From Hyphomonas sp. (GTDB lineage Bacteria > Pseudomonadota > Alphaproteobacteria > Caulobacterales > Hyphomonadaceae), in NCBI GenBank assembly GCA_016124495.1, contig WGNP01000007.1, forward strand, positions 186,001 to 250,000: a stretch of 64,000 nt of DNA, given 5' to 3'. The position numbers were made by a program, and so were the translations under genes. Position 1 is the first letter of the stretch; each line of letters begins with the position of its first letter. Of this stretch, positions 36,976 through 47,007 are shown in pieces. The notes beneath the pieces are model-generated. The model was not told the DNA's origin and ran no database searches. It saw only the letters and a list, made by a program, of their open reading frames with translations.

Positions 36976-38265
36976 ATGCCTGCCATCTCCATGACACCCA
37001 CTGAAGTTTCCGACTACATTGCCCAGGCCGGGCGCGATGCATGGATCATCCCGGATGTTCCCGCCAGCACGCCGCGGCGCAAAATTGCGAAAGTCGGCGT
37101 GATCGGCGCAGGCACGATGGGCGGCGGCATCTCCATGAACTTTGCGTCTGCAGGTATTCCGGTCCTGATTCTGGAACAAAAGCCGGAGGCGCTTGATCGC
37201 GGTCTGAACGTGGTACGCGTCAATTACCAGCGCAGCGCCGACAATGGCCGATTTCCTCAGACCGAAGTGGCCGAACGTATGGGTCGCCTCACCGGTACAA
37301 TGGAGATGGAGGCCCTGGCCGACTGCGACCTGGTGATCGAAGCTGTGTTCGAAGACATGGCATTGAAGAAGCAGATATTCGCTGATCTTGACCGGATTAT
37401 GAAGCCCGGGGCCATCCTCGCGACCAATACCTCGGCGCTCAATATCGATGAGATCGCGAGCGTTACAAAGCGCGCGCAGGATGTGATCGGGCTGCATTTT
37501 TTCTCGCCCGCGAATGTGATGAAACTGCTCGAAATTGTTCGCGCTGATCACACGGCCAGTGACGTGATCGCGACATGTATGGATCTGGCCAGGACGATCA
37601 ACAAGATTGCGGTGCTGGTGGGCGTCTGTCCGGGGTTCGTTGGTAACCGCATCCTGTTTGCACGCCAGGCGCAGGCGCAGAGACTTGTCGCGCAGGGCGC
37701 TATGCCCTGGGACGTGGACGCCGCACTGAACACGTTCGGGTTTCGAATGGGGCCATATCAGATGTCCGATCTGGCCGGTCTCGATATCGGCTGGAAGAAA
37801 GGCGCCAGGACGGCAAACTCGATCCGCGACGCCCTGTGCGAACTGGACCGACGGGGCCAGAAAACGGGCGCAGGCTATTACGATTATGATGAGAGCCGCC
37901 GCCCGGTTCCATCCGACGTCACCGCGAAGATCATCGCGGAAATCACAGGTGTTTCGGCCGGCAGCGCGCCCGGCCCTGACGAGATCATTGCCGACTGCAT
38001 CCATCCGATGATCAACGAAGGTCTCAGGATACTCGAAGAGAAGAAGGCGCAGCGCGCCTCCGACATCGATATCGTGTGGCTGAATGGTTATGGCTGGCCG
38101 GCCGACAAAGGCGGACCGATGCTCTACGGCGACATGGTCGGCGCCGGGACGGTTCTGGCAACCATGGAGCGCCTCGGGGCGGCAGACGAACGGTTTGCCC
38201 CGTCCGCAACGCTCAGGCGCCTCGCCAGGGACGGCGGCCGCTTCACTGACGTGCAGCCTGGTTGA
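36976..38265 (+). CDS. 3-hydroxyacyl-CoA dehydrogenase
   Basis: 429 residues from MPAISMTPTEV; a longer frame upstream is ignored because this ATG is close to an AAGAGAA ribosome site and the homology starts after it. A Rossmann domain VGVIGAGTMGGGISMNFASAG binds NAD; catalytic residues are in LHFFSPANVMKLLEIV (His) and CPGFVGNRIL (Asn region). Two C-terminal helical domains follow, the second with LNGYGWPADKGGPMLYGD as in FadB/FadJ. An N-terminal extension of about 37 residues precedes the fold, and no hydratase domain is fused. It belongs to the run of genes after the selenoprotein and overlaps the GMC gene by one base. Confidence 0.9.
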   Translation: MPAISMTPTEVSDYIAQAGRDAWIIPDVPASTPRRKIAKVGVIGAGTMGGGISMNFASAGIPVLILEQKPEALDRGLNVVRVNYQRSADNGRFPQTEVAERMGRLTGTMEMEALADCDLVIEAVFEDMALKKQIFADLDRIMKPGAILATNTSALNIDEIASVTKRAQDVIGLHFFSPANVMKLLEIVRADHTASDVIATCMDLARTINKIAVLVGVCPGFVGNRILFARQAQAQRLVAQGAMPWDVDAALNTFGFRMGPYQMSDLAGLDIGWKKGARTANSIRDALCELDRRGQKTGAGYYDYDESRRPVPSDVTAKIIAEITGVSAGSAPGPDEIIADCIHPMINEGLRILEEKKAQRASDIDIVWLNGYGWPADKGGPMLYGDMVGAGTVLATMERLGAADERFAPSATLRRLARDGGRFTDVQPG

Positions 38266-39872
38266 TGAACGAGGCGCTGCGGCCGTTCGCCGGTGAGTAC
38301 GACTACATTGTTGCCGGCGCCGGATCGGCCGGTTGTGTGGTTGCCAACCGGCTGTCGGCTGATCCTTCAAAAAAGGTGCTGCTGCTTGAAGCGGGCGGGC
38401 AGGACAACTGGATCTGGTATCATGTGCCGGTCGGCTATCTGTTTGCGATCGGCAACCCGCGGTCCGACTGGATGTTTGAAACCAAGCCGCAGCCTGGCCT
38501 GAACGGGCGGGCCCTGGCCTACCCGCGCGGGAAGGTGATCGGCGGTTCATCAGCAATCAACGCCATGATCACGATGCGCGGCCAGGCCGCGGACTATGAC
38601 GCGTGGCGCGATAGTGGGCTGCCAGGCTGGGGGTGGGACGATGTATTGCCCGTGTTTCGGGACATCGAAGACCATTTCCTCGGTGAAAGCGAGGTGCACG
38701 GCGCAGGCGGGGAATGGCGCGTTGAGGCGCCCCGCGTGCAGTGGCAGATCCTGGACGCCGTTCGCGACGCAGCGTTGGAACTGGGGATCGCGAAAACGCC
38801 GGACTTCAACACAGGCGACAATGAAGGCTCAGGCTATTTCCACGTCAACCAGAAGGCCGGACGCCGCTGGTCTGCCGCGCGGGGCTTTCTGAAGCCCGCA
38901 CAGGGGCGAAGAAACCTCCGTCTGGAAACAGGCGCTCTGATCGAGCGTGTCATGGTCACTGACGGCCGGGCATCGGGACTGATCTTCAGGCAAAACGGCC
39001 AGCGTTTCACAGTTGCCGCGCGTGCACAGATCATCTTGAGCGCGGGGGCAATCGGCAGCCCGCAAATTCTGCAGCGCTCTGGAATCGGCCCCGCGCCTGT
39101 TCTGGCGCAAGCGGGCATAGAGCCGATCCTGGATTTACGCGGCGTGGGCGCAAATCTTCAGGACCATCTCCAGCAGCGTGCCATCTACAAGGTCTCTGGC
39201 GCCGAAACGCTGAACCAGATCTATTACTCGCTGTCCGGCAAAGTTAAGATGGGGCTGGACTATGCCTTGCGCCGGCGCGGCCCGTTGACCATGGCGCCGT
39301 CACAGCTCGGCATTTTCGCGCGCTCTGATGAAAGGCACGCGCGGGCAAACGTCCAGTTTCACGTTCAGCCCTTGTCGCTCGACAAATTTGGCGAGCCCTT
39401 GCACCGGTTTCCGGCCATTACGGTGGCGGCCTGCAACCTGCGCCCCACCTCGCGGGGATCGGTCAGGATCGCGTCCGGCGATCCCGGCGCCGCCCCGGTG
39501 ATCGACCCGAACTATCTTGACACGGACGAAGACAGACAGGTTGCAGCCCAGGCAATTCAGTTGACGCGGCGGCTCATGCAACAGCCTGCACTCGCGCGGT
39601 TCAGCCCTGAGGAATACGTCCCCGGCCCCTCTTCACTCGGCAAGGATTTGTCTCAGGTCGCCGGCGATATCGGCACCACGATATTCCACCCTGTGGGCAC
39701 CGCGAAGATGGGGCGCGTCGATGATCCCATGGCAGTCGTCGACGCCAGGCTGCGCGTGAAGGGGCTCGATGGGCTCAGGGTGATCGATGCGTCGGTCATG
39801 CCGCAGATTACGTCCGGCAACACGAACACGCCGACCATCATGATCGCAGCCAAAGGCGCAGCAATGATCTAG
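38265..39872 (+). CDS. GMC-family FAD oxidoreductase (choline dehydrogenase-like)
   Basis: 535 residues. FAD fold DYIVAGAGSAGCVVANRLS at the N-terminus, GMC signature 1 in YPRGKVIGGSSAINAMI, signature 2 in LSAGAIGSPQILQRSGIG, and the C-terminal active site with the conserved histidine in TTIFHPVGTAKMG and asparagine in ITSGNTNTPTIMIA. The family oxidises primary or secondary alcohols. Its ATG overlaps the stop of the 3-hydroxyacyl-CoA dehydrogenase gene (TGATG), so the two are probably coupled in a catabolic sequence of alcohol and acyl-CoA oxidation. Substrate unknown; choline is not implied. Confidence 0.92.
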   Translation: MNEALRPFAGEYDYIVAGAGSAGCVVANRLSADPSKKVLLLEAGGQDNWIWYHVPVGYLFAIGNPRSDWMFETKPQPGLNGRALAYPRGKVIGGSSAINAMITMRGQAADYDAWRDSGLPGWGWDDVLPVFRDIEDHFLGESEVHGAGGEWRVEAPRVQWQILDAVRDAALELGIAKTPDFNTGDNEGSGYFHVNQKAGRRWSAARGFLKPAQGRRNLRLETGALIERVMVTDGRASGLIFRQNGQRFTVAARAQIILSAGAIGSPQILQRSGIGPAPVLAQAGIEPILDLRGVGANLQDHLQQRAIYKVSGAETLNQIYYSLSGKVKMGLDYALRRRGPLTMAPSQLGIFARSDERHARANVQFHVQPLSLDKFGEPLHRFPAITVAACNLRPTSRGSVRIASGDPGAAPVIDPNYLDTDEDRQVAAQAIQLTRRLMQQPALARFSPEEYVPGPSSLGKDLSQVAGDIGTTIFHPVGTAKMGRVDDPMAVVDARLRVKGLDGLRVIDASVMPQITSGNTNTPTIMIAAKGAAMI

Positions 39873-40051
39873 GCGGCCTCAGCGCTCCCCGTTCAACCAG
39901 ACCGTTCAACCAGGAATCCCCCGTGGCAAGGTGCTGAAACACGCCTTGAGGGAGGGTTTATTTCAGGCAAAAAGTCGCCGCGCCATGAGAGCGGAAAAAT
40001 GCCAGTAATGGCAAACATGTGCACGAAAGAATTGCACCGGGAGGATAAGAG

Positions 40052-41422
40052 TTGACAGCCCAAACCAACCAGCCAGCTGGCATTGCCGAAGAGCCGAAGG
40101 CCGGCTTCTATGCCTGGTACGCAGTGCTCGTCCTGATGCTGGCACAGACGTGCTCTTTCATTGATCGAATGATCATGGGCCTGCTGGTCGGCCCTATCCG
40201 CACCTCTTTCAACATCTCTGATACGGAGTTCAGCCTCCTGGCAGGACTGGCGTTTGCCATCTTTTATTCGGTGATGGGACTTCCGCTGGCCCGGATCGCC
40301 GATCGGAAAAGCCGCCGTGTGCTTATCGCTGTGGGCATCACTGTATGGAGCGCCATGACCGCGCTGTGCGGGCTCGCGCAGGGCTTCTGGTCGCTCTTCG
40401 CCGCGCGCGTTGGTGTCGGCGTCGGCGAGGCAGCCCTGTCTCCGGCGGCCTATTCCATGATCACAGACTACTTCCCAAAGAAGTCTCTCGCCCGCGCGCT
40501 GAGCGTCTATACGATTGGCGTCACGATCGGGTCAGGTCTGGCTTATGTTATCGGAGGCAAGGTCGTTCAGTTTGCCCTGGACATCGGGTCGGTCGATCTG
40601 CCGATCGTCGGAGCCACCGAAGGGTGGCAGCTGACCTTTTTTGCTGTGGGCATTCCGGGCCTCCTGATTGCAATGCTGATGATGACGGTACGCGAGCCGG
40701 CGCGTCGCGGACGGCTTCAGGCCAGCGAAGCGAGCAGCGCAAGCGAAGCGCCGCAGATCTCGGTCAAGGAGGTCGTCTCCTTCATCCTGGCACGCAAGGT
40801 CGCTTTCCTGAGCCATATCTTCGGAGTGTCGATATTCATCATGGCGGTGTTCAGCCTGAATATCTGGGGGCCGGAATACCTGATCCGCACGTTCGGTATG
40901 GCCCGCGCTGAAGCGGGTCTCCAGTTTGGCATTGTCATGATCGTCATGGGCACCAGCGGACTGATGTGCGGCGGCCTGCTGGCAGACAGATGGTTTTCAA
41001 AATCCACCTTCGATGCCTATAGCCGCGTCATCCTGCTCTCGATGGCCTGCATGCTGCCGTTTGCGGCCATGCTCGCATTCGCCAATACAGTTGCGCTTGG
41101 ACTCGCCTGTCTCGCCGGAGCCATTTTCTTTTCGGCATTCCAGGGGGGCATTGCCGGAGGCGTGATCCAGTTGATGGTGCCCAATGAAATGCGCGGTCAG
41201 GCGGTTGCGCTCTATTTCCTTGCGGCGAACCTGATCGGCCTTGGCTTCGGTCCGACTGTAGTTGCAGCAATCACAGATTATGTCTTCAAGAATGATGCAG
41301 CGCTCAACAAGTCTCTGGCACTCACGTCCGTAACACTTATTCCAATCGCGGCCATCATCATGCTCAGCGGTTTAGGGAAAGTTCGGGAAGCGGTTCGTTC
41401 GGCTCAGGCCTGGACCTCCTGA
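40052..41422 (+). CDS. MFS transporter (spinster-like)
   Basis: 456 residues with 12 membrane spans. The start is a TTG preceded by a strong GGGAGGA ribosome site. MFS motif A-like GLPLARIADRKSRRVLIAVG and RVGVGVGEAALSPAAYSMITDYFPKKSLARAL identify the spinster/hexuronate-like branch abundant in alphaproteobacteria that degrade aromatic or lipid-like compounds. A central cytoplasmic loop rich in Ser, Glu and Ala divides the halves. It follows the GMC gene after 179 bases on the same strand and may carry the substrate of the preceding enzymes. The same family recurs at the far right of the window. Confidence 0.85.
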   Translation: MTAQTNQPAGIAEEPKAGFYAWYAVLVLMLAQTCSFIDRMIMGLLVGPIRTSFNISDTEFSLLAGLAFAIFYSVMGLPLARIADRKSRRVLIAVGITVWSAMTALCGLAQGFWSLFAARVGVGVGEAALSPAAYSMITDYFPKKSLARALSVYTIGVTIGSGLAYVIGGKVVQFALDIGSVDLPIVGATEGWQLTFFAVGIPGLLIAMLMMTVREPARRGRLQASEASSASEAPQISVKEVVSFILARKVAFLSHIFGVSIFIMAVFSLNIWGPEYLIRTFGMARAEAGLQFGIVMIVMGTSGLMCGGLLADRWFSKSTFDAYSRVILLSMACMLPFAAMLAFANTVALGLACLAGAIFFSAFQGGIAGGVIQLMVPNEMRGQAVALYFLAANLIGLGFGPTVVAAITDYVFKNDAALNKSLALTSVTLIPIAAIIMLSGLGKVREAVRSAQAWTS

Positions 41423-42233
41423 ACTGAGCCGGCGGAGAACGCGGGTCAGAGGTGGCTTCTGTAACGGGCGATGATCGGTCAATCCCTTTTTTGCAAAGTT
41501 CATATCGCCGGCGTCATACCTTCTGTCCCCAGTCGGCGCATGAGGCCGCTGAATGATGGCGTCCTCAACAGCATCGGCCGGACAAACGCGGAATGCGCAG
41601 TCACCTTTTGAGCTGCCGCCACCTCAGCGTCCTGACCAAATCCTTACGTCCTGGCGACGGGACTTTGCTTTCGGGAAGGCGATGGTGTCGTCCCGCCCGA
41701 AATCCTTGTTCTGTCTCCTTAAGCCGCAATCACTGGACGCGCCGGCCTGGCTTTCAACATCGACCATTCAGCGGGACACCTGGCTGCGCATTTATAACCG
41801 CTCCCTGCATAAGGGGTCTTTCCGCGGAAGGCAGCCTGCGTCTGCTCACGCCAGACGACCTCTACCAGGGCAGCGCAGTGATCACGGTCAGAGCGCCGAG
41901 CCTTGGACTGAGGCGCCGACACGGTCCGGCCGACCACCATCGCAACATCAAACCTCGCCCACCTCCGGCACGACAGGTTTGAGTGCCTGAGGATCACACC
42001 AGGGATGGCGTGGGCTTCATGTGCCGGCCGGGCTGCTGGTGAGGGGTGTCCGGCGCGGGATCTTCTGAAGGCTCGTATTCACTGCAGAGCGCCGGAAATC
42101 TATGGCCGTGCTGTCACCCTAATTCGAACTGGTCTCTCCTGTCCGGGAGCGGGCAAATTCAGGAGAACGAGAATATTCCCTGGTTCCGAAAACCCGTCCT
42201 GTCGTGAACGTAAGCATACGGTACAATGCACAG
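41423..42233. other. 811-base region without a recognisable gene
   Basis: Between the convergent MFS and GH3 genes. Open frames of up to 145 codons exist on the plus strand (41553-41990), but their composition (mixed Ser, Arg, Pro) and lack of motifs argue against coding. I could not match any frame on either strand to a family, nor find an intact terminator. It may be old degraded sequence at the border between the selenium block and the glucan locus. Confidence 0.4.
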
Positions 42234-44462
42234 CTATTGCGCGCTGAGCGAAAACTCGGCTTTCAGGCCGCCATCTGACCGGGTTGCAACCCAGAGACAG
42301 AACTTGCCTGGTTCCGGTCCAAACGAACCATCCCGCCGGTAAAAGGACAGATCAGCAGCACCGAGATCAAATTCAACTAGCCCGGATTGACCCGGCTGCA
42401 GGCTAACACGCTTGAACGCCTTCAGTTCCTTCACCGGGCGCGTCAGGCTACCCGCTATATCCCTGACATAGAGTTGAACGGTCTCGAAACCGGAACATGC
42501 GCCAGTATTTCTGACTGTTGCTCGTACTTTCAGCCGGTCGCACAAACCAATTATCTGTTGGCTCAGTTCAAGACCTCCGAGTTCGAATTTGCCATAGGAT
42601 AGTCCGAAGCCGAACGGAAAGAGAGGCTCGGAGCCGTCGTCCAGATAGAATGCCGACATACCAAGTGAGGTCTGTCGTGCGCCGACTTCAATATCGTCGA
42701 TGAGGATCATTTCCGAGGGGTTGGGCGGACGTCCGGTATTCTTGTGATTGTAGTAGATCGGAATCTGCCCGACGGATTTCGGGAAGGTGACGGGCAATTT
42801 GCCTCGCGGCGCCTCATCACCAAACAGGACCGCCGCAATGGCGGGTCCGCCCATCGTGCCGGGATGCCATGCATAGAGGAGAGAATCCGTATGCGGCAGG
42901 TTTTCGGACAGCACCAACGGGCGCCCCGCAAGCACCACTGTGACAACCGGCTTACCAAGAGCCCGGATCCGCGCCAGCAGTTCGGACTGGGCTCCGGGGA
43001 GCGTGATGTCGGCGCGGCTGTGGGCTTCTCCCGAAAGGATAGATTCTTCCCCGAGGAAGACCAGCGCGACATCACTGTTTCGGACCGCTGTCTCAGCTTC
43101 CCCAAACAGTGCATGCGATCTTGAGCGGGACGTCTCGAGTCCTGGCGCGTAGTTTACGTCAATCTTGCCGCCGAACTGCCGGCGAAGCGCCTGAAGTGGA
43201 GTGGCCGTATCGGTCTTCTGCCCATCGAACACCCACGTACCCATCTGCTCGTGCGGGGCATCAGCGAGCGGTCCGATCACGGCAATGGAACCAAGGCCGG
43301 CCACACGCAGCGGAAGCACAGCGCCGTCATTCTTGAGAAGCACCAAGCTCTCGAGGGCGGCCTGATAGGCAACGTCCAGGGCCTTGTCTGAAACGAGCGG
43401 GTCAAAGCCTGCAGGATCGGTATATGGCCGCTCGAACAGGCCAAGCTTCTGTTTGAGCCGGAGCACGCGAACGACCATGGCATCAATCTGGCTGACGGAA
43501 AGGACGCGTTCCTCGACGAGCTTCGCGAGGTTGCTGGCATAGGCGTCGCCTGCCATCTCCATATCAACACCGGCAAGCGCCGCTTCGGTTGCCGCGCTCC
43601 GGGAATCTTCGCACAGGCCGTGCACGATCAGCTCGTTGATTGCATTCCAGTCACTGACAACCAGCCCGTCGAAGCCCCAATCACCGCGAAGGACGCCGTT
43701 CAGGAGCGCGCCGTTTGCGGTTGCCGGGATCCCGTCGAGGTCGCTGAACGATGTCATCAGCGTTGCAGCGCCGGCCTCGACGACCCTACGGAAGGGTTCG
43801 AGGTATACGTTGCGCAGTTCGTTGGCAGGAATGTTCGTGGCACTGTAGTCGCGTCCGCTCTCCGAAGCGCCGTAACCTACAAAGTGTTTGGCGCACGCAA
43901 GGATCGCTCCGTGTCCGGAGAGATCTGCTGTTTGGAATCCTTCGACCATCGCGCTTCCGAGCAGGCCGGTGAGATGGGGATCCTCACCAAAGCTCTCCGC
44001 GATCCTTCCCCAGCGCGGATCGCGCGAAATGTCGATCATGGGAGCAAAAGTCCAGTGTATGCCCTGCGAACGCGCTTCCAGGGCCGCGATCCTGGCGGCC
44101 TTGCGGACAAGCTCAGGGTTCCATGCGGCCGCCTGCCCGAGCGGTATCGGAAATATGGTACGGAACCCGTGAATAACATCCCGCCCCATCAATAGCGGAA
44201 TTGAAAGGCGGGATTCTTCAACGGCCACCCGCTGGAGACGGTTGCAGGCATCGGTGTTTGCAAGATTGATCACCGATCCGATCCGGCCGGCGCGCACACC
44301 TTCGATGAGGTGGTCGGGAAGCGGATCTGCGCTTGCATCGACCTGCTGAAGCTGGCCGATCTTTTCTTCAAGCGTCATCTTCGACAGGAGGACGTCAACC
44401 AGGTCCTCGGCAGACGGAGGGCCGGCACTGTTAGCGGTAAGGGTCAGGGTCGGTGTGTTCAT
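42234..44462 (-). CDS. glycoside hydrolase family 3 beta-glucosidase
   Basis: 742 residues from ATG at MNTPTLTLTA, chosen over an upstream frame that overlaps the transporter gene. GH3 N-terminal barrel with ALEARSQGIHWTFAPMIDISRDPRWGRIAESFGEDPHLT, the catalytic nucleophile Asp271 in GLVVSDWNAI, an alpha/beta sandwich (RPLVLSENLPHTDSLLYAW), and a C-terminal fibronectin-III-like domain (VKELKAFKRVSLQPGQ). No signal peptide is seen, so it probably acts in the cytoplasm on imported oligosaccharides. It is the last gene of a minus-strand locus with a GPH symporter, GH16 and TonB receptor, fitting hydrolysis of beta-glucan oligomers to glucose. Confidence 0.93.
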   Translation of the reverse strand: MNTPTLTLTANSAGPPSAEDLVDVLLSKMTLEEKIGQLQQVDASADPLPDHLIEGVRAGRIGSVINLANTDACNRLQRVAVEESRLSIPLLMGRDVIHGFRTIFPIPLGQAAAWNPELVRKAARIAALEARSQGIHWTFAPMIDISRDPRWGRIAESFGEDPHLTGLLGSAMVEGFQTADLSGHGAILACAKHFVGYGASESGRDYSATNIPANELRNVYLEPFRRVVEAGAATLMTSFSDLDGIPATANGALLNGVLRGDWGFDGLVVSDWNAINELIVHGLCEDSRSAATEAALAGVDMEMAGDAYASNLAKLVEERVLSVSQIDAMVVRVLRLKQKLGLFERPYTDPAGFDPLVSDKALDVAYQAALESLVLLKNDGAVLPLRVAGLGSIAVIGPLADAPHEQMGTWVFDGQKTDTATPLQALRRQFGGKIDVNYAPGLETSRSRSHALFGEAETAVRNSDVALVFLGEESILSGEAHSRADITLPGAQSELLARIRALGKPVVTVVLAGRPLVLSENLPHTDSLLYAWHPGTMGGPAIAAVLFGDEAPRGKLPVTFPKSVGQIPIYYNHKNTGRPPNPSEMILIDDIEVGARQTSLGMSAFYLDDGSEPLFPFGFGLSYGKFELGGLELSQQIIGLCDRLKVRATVRNTGACSGFETVQLYVRDIAGSLTRPVKELKAFKRVSLQPGQSGLVEFDLGAADLSFYRRDGSFGPEPGKFCLWVATRSDGGLKAEFSLSAQ

Positions 44463-44484
44463 GGGTCTTCGTTGGCAGTTAAGG

Positions 44485-45954
44485 TCAGGCTGCAACAGGA
44501 TCAGGCTTGTGTCGCCTCGCGTCGAGCGCCTTACGTGTCTTCTCGGCGGCTTGCTGGTCGATGCCCAGTGTCGCGACAGCCCAGATAGCAATTGCCGAAG
44601 CAATGACCGGAATGAAGGCATCGCACAAACGAAGCAGATTGATCGTAGATCCGGCCTGCGCGCCGCCCAGTTCAACCTTGAAACCGGTCGCGTTCAGCAG
44701 GAAGCCGCCGCCGGCAAGCGCAGCGGTCATTCCGAGCTTCACCACCCACCAGTAGATTGAACCGTACATGCCCTCTCTCCGCTCGTGGGTTTCAAGTTCA
44801 TCGAGATCGACAATATCTGCCATCATGGAAGGCATGAGCGTAAAGAGGCCGCCCAGCCCGAAAGCCAGTAGCGGGGCTGGCAGTACGACCAGCCAGGGAT
44901 TGTCCGGCTGGTAGCAGAACCATTTGAGGACATAGCCCAGCATCGAGATGCTGGTCGAGATCGCAAAAGTCAGCCGTTTGCCGATGCGGGTAGCGAGCCA
45001 GGTCACGAACGCGATGACGACGAAAGTGGAAAGGGTTCCGAGCGTGCCAGCATAGGCTGCATATTCTGCTCCCTTCAGGGTGTCTCCGGCGCACACGTAG
45101 TAGATGATCACATAAGTCGAAAAGGATGCGACCAGGATGAAGCCGTTGAAGACGAGGAATGTCGCAAGGCAGAGTTTGAGGAAGGGCTTGAAACTCAGAG
45201 CCTTGGCGAAGCCCTCGAAAAAGTCCCGGACACGGTGCGCCGCCGTCTGAAAGATCGACCAACCTGGCTGGCGGGCTGACATCGGCATTTCGGCCATCGC
45301 AATGATGCGAGCGCGTTCGCGCAGGAAGATGGCGGGAAGGACGCCTCCGGCGATCATCAGGACGCCAAGTGCAATCGCAAGGCCGCCCGCGCCATCGACC
45401 ATATTGTCGAAGTAGCGCGTATCCTGCATCAGCGGCAGGAGCCATGGGGGAATGAAATAGGCCAGCTGGCCTATGAAGTTCTGGGTACCCATGAGCCGAG
45501 TGCGCTCATGATAGTCCGGCGTGATCTCATACCCGAGCGCGACCCATGGTGTCGCGAAGATCGTGTAAGCCGTGTAGAAGACGAGTGATCCCAACAGGAA
45601 GAACCAGAAATAGAACATCTCGCTCTGACCGTCGGGCAATTGCCAGATCGCCATGAATACGATCCCGACGGCGATAGCCCCGACGAAGATGTAAGGCCGG
45701 CGCCGGCCCCAGCGGCTGCGGGTATTGTCCGAGATGTATCCCATGACGGGATCGGTCAGGGCGTCGAAGAAGCGCGGGATCGAGGCGACCAGGCCTACCA
45801 GCGCGGGATCCATCCCGAGCCCGAGATTCAGGATGATCATCATCGCGCCGAACGCACCCGCGAGGAGATTGTTCACAAATGCGCCAGCCCCATAGATCAG
45901 CATATGGCTGAAAGGTACCCGGTCTTCGCTACGTGTCGGCGAGGCGGTGGTCAT
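44485..45954 (-). CDS. GPH family (MelB-like) glycoside:cation symporter
   Basis: 489 residues, 12 membrane spans. Start at ATG; a GTG one codon earlier is equally possible. Sequence near residues 45-75, FFDALTDPVMGYISDNTRSRWGRRRPYIFVGA, is the GPH hallmark, with the cation-site aspartates. The central loop and second half (LPSMMADIVDLDELETHERREGMYGSIYWW) are also typical. It should import oligosaccharides released in the periplasm. It lies between the GH16 and GH3 genes with short gaps (a few bases and 22 bases), so operon membership is clear. Confidence 0.92.
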   Translation of the reverse strand: MTTASPTRSEDRVPFSHMLIYGAGAFVNNLLAGAFGAMMIILNLGLGMDPALVGLVASIPRFFDALTDPVMGYISDNTRSRWGRRRPYIFVGAIAVGIVFMAIWQLPDGQSEMFYFWFFLLGSLVFYTAYTIFATPWVALGYEITPDYHERTRLMGTQNFIGQLAYFIPPWLLPLMQDTRYFDNMVDGAGGLAIALGVLMIAGGVLPAIFLRERARIIAMAEMPMSARQPGWSIFQTAAHRVRDFFEGFAKALSFKPFLKLCLATFLVFNGFILVASFSTYVIIYYVCAGDTLKGAEYAAYAGTLGTLSTFVVIAFVTWLATRIGKRLTFAISTSISMLGYVLKWFCYQPDNPWLVVLPAPLLAFGLGGLFTLMPSMMADIVDLDELETHERREGMYGSIYWWVVKLGMTAALAGGGFLLNATGFKVELGGAQAGSTINLLRLCDAFIPVIASAIAIWAVATLGIDQQAAEKTRKALDARRHKPDPVAA

Positions 45955-45957
45955 CAC

Positions 45958-46902
45958 CTAGTGCCCTGTCTCGTCGCGGGGCTTCTGGTAGACACGGACC
46001 CAGTCGATCTCGAATGTCTTCGGGAAACCTTCGAGTGACACACCGCCTTCGTTCGTATCTTCGGCGAGATTGCCGCCGATCGCGAGATTCAGGATGAGAT
46101 AGAATGGCTGGTCAAATGGTGCGCTCCTGGGAAGCTTTGAAAACACCGCCTTGGATCCCCAGTCTTTCCGGGTCAGAGTTGAGTAGAGTTGTCCGTCCAC
46201 GAACCAGCGAATCTCGCCTTCCTGCCATTCAACCGCGTAGACGTTGAACCTGTCATCCGTCGAGGGCAGCGGAGTGTCCTTGCCCTTGTATCTGTTGCGT
46301 GGCCATTCGCCGCCATAGTGAATGGTGCCGAACACCCGGTTTTCCCTGCCGTCTTCGCAGGATTTGCATTCGGTGCCCTGGTTGACGAGTTCGAGGATGT
46401 CGATTTCACCCGACGCAGCCCAGGCGCCGTAACGCTCCTCGCTCGGCAGCATCCATGCAGCTGCCCAGGCACCCTGCCCCTCCGGCGCGCGGGCGCGCAC
46501 TTCAAACCGTCCATAGGTCCAGTCTGCCTTCCCCTTCGTCGTCAACCGCGCGGAGGTGAAGGGCTTTGCGGCAAGCTTGCCACGTTCCGTTTCCGGCAAA
46601 GCGTCGTCGAGATGGACGGGCAGAGCTGGCCCCACTGCATTTTCGCGCCGGGCCACGATCTGGAGACGGCCGTCCTGGACGAAGGCATTTTCCGGACGCG
46701 CAGTATAGCACTGGCGTTCCTCATTGCCGCCGCCCCAGCAGTCGACCTCAAAGTCCCATTTCGACGGATCGATCCCGCTGCCGTCGAACTCGTCGGACCA
46801 GACAAGGGCCCAGCTGTCGGCAGGCCGGGTCTGCGCCCAAGCCGGATCGGTGAGCACCGCTGCCACAATCAACCCGGCAACGCAGTTGGCTAGGCGGGTC
46901 AT
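45958..46902 (-). CDS. secreted GH16 endo-beta-1,3(4)-glucanase (laminarinase-like)
   Basis: 314 residues from ATG preceded by GAGGAGA. A signal peptide (MTRLANCVAGLIVAAVLTDPAWA) leads to a GH16 jelly roll: WSDEFDGSGIDPSKWDFE at the start, NEERQCYTARPENAFVQDG, and the catalytic motif GEIDILEL with Glu166 nucleophile, Asp168 and Glu171 acid/base, without the extra Met that marks some other GH16 groups. The C-terminus has FYLILNLAIGGN and FEIDWVRVYQ. Cysteines near ECKSCEDG may form a disulfide. It should cut beta-1,3-glucans such as laminarin outside the cell or in the periplasm for uptake by the neighbouring transporters. Confidence 0.93.
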   Translation of the reverse strand: MTRLANCVAGLIVAAVLTDPAWAQTRPADSWALVWSDEFDGSGIDPSKWDFEVDCWGGGNEERQCYTARPENAFVQDGRLQIVARRENAVGPALPVHLDDALPETERGKLAAKPFTSARLTTKGKADWTYGRFEVRARAPEGQGAWAAAWMLPSEERYGAWAASGEIDILELVNQGTECKSCEDGRENRVFGTIHYGGEWPRNRYKGKDTPLPSTDDRFNVYAVEWQEGEIRWFVDGQLYSTLTRKDWGSKAVFSKLPRSAPFDQPFYLILNLAIGGNLAEDTNEGGVSLEGFPKTFEIDWVRVYQKPRDETGH

Positions 46903-47007
46903 GCGATCGTCTCCTCTGCCGGCCCGTACCGCGCGTGCCACTGGCACGTCTGACTTCCGTTGCCAGCAGGAGGCCTGCCTGAGCTGCCTCCCGCCGGCTA
47001 CGGGTGA

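Noticed and set aside
36943-38556. 537-codon minus-strand open frame opposite the 3-hydroxyacyl-CoA dehydrogenase and GMC genes
   Set aside because: It spans two real plus-strand genes and has no recognisable domain.
42110-42180. Possible tRNA remnant on the minus strand (CAGTTCGAATTAGGG)
   Set aside because: Only a T-loop-like string is present; no cloverleaf, no anticodon arm.
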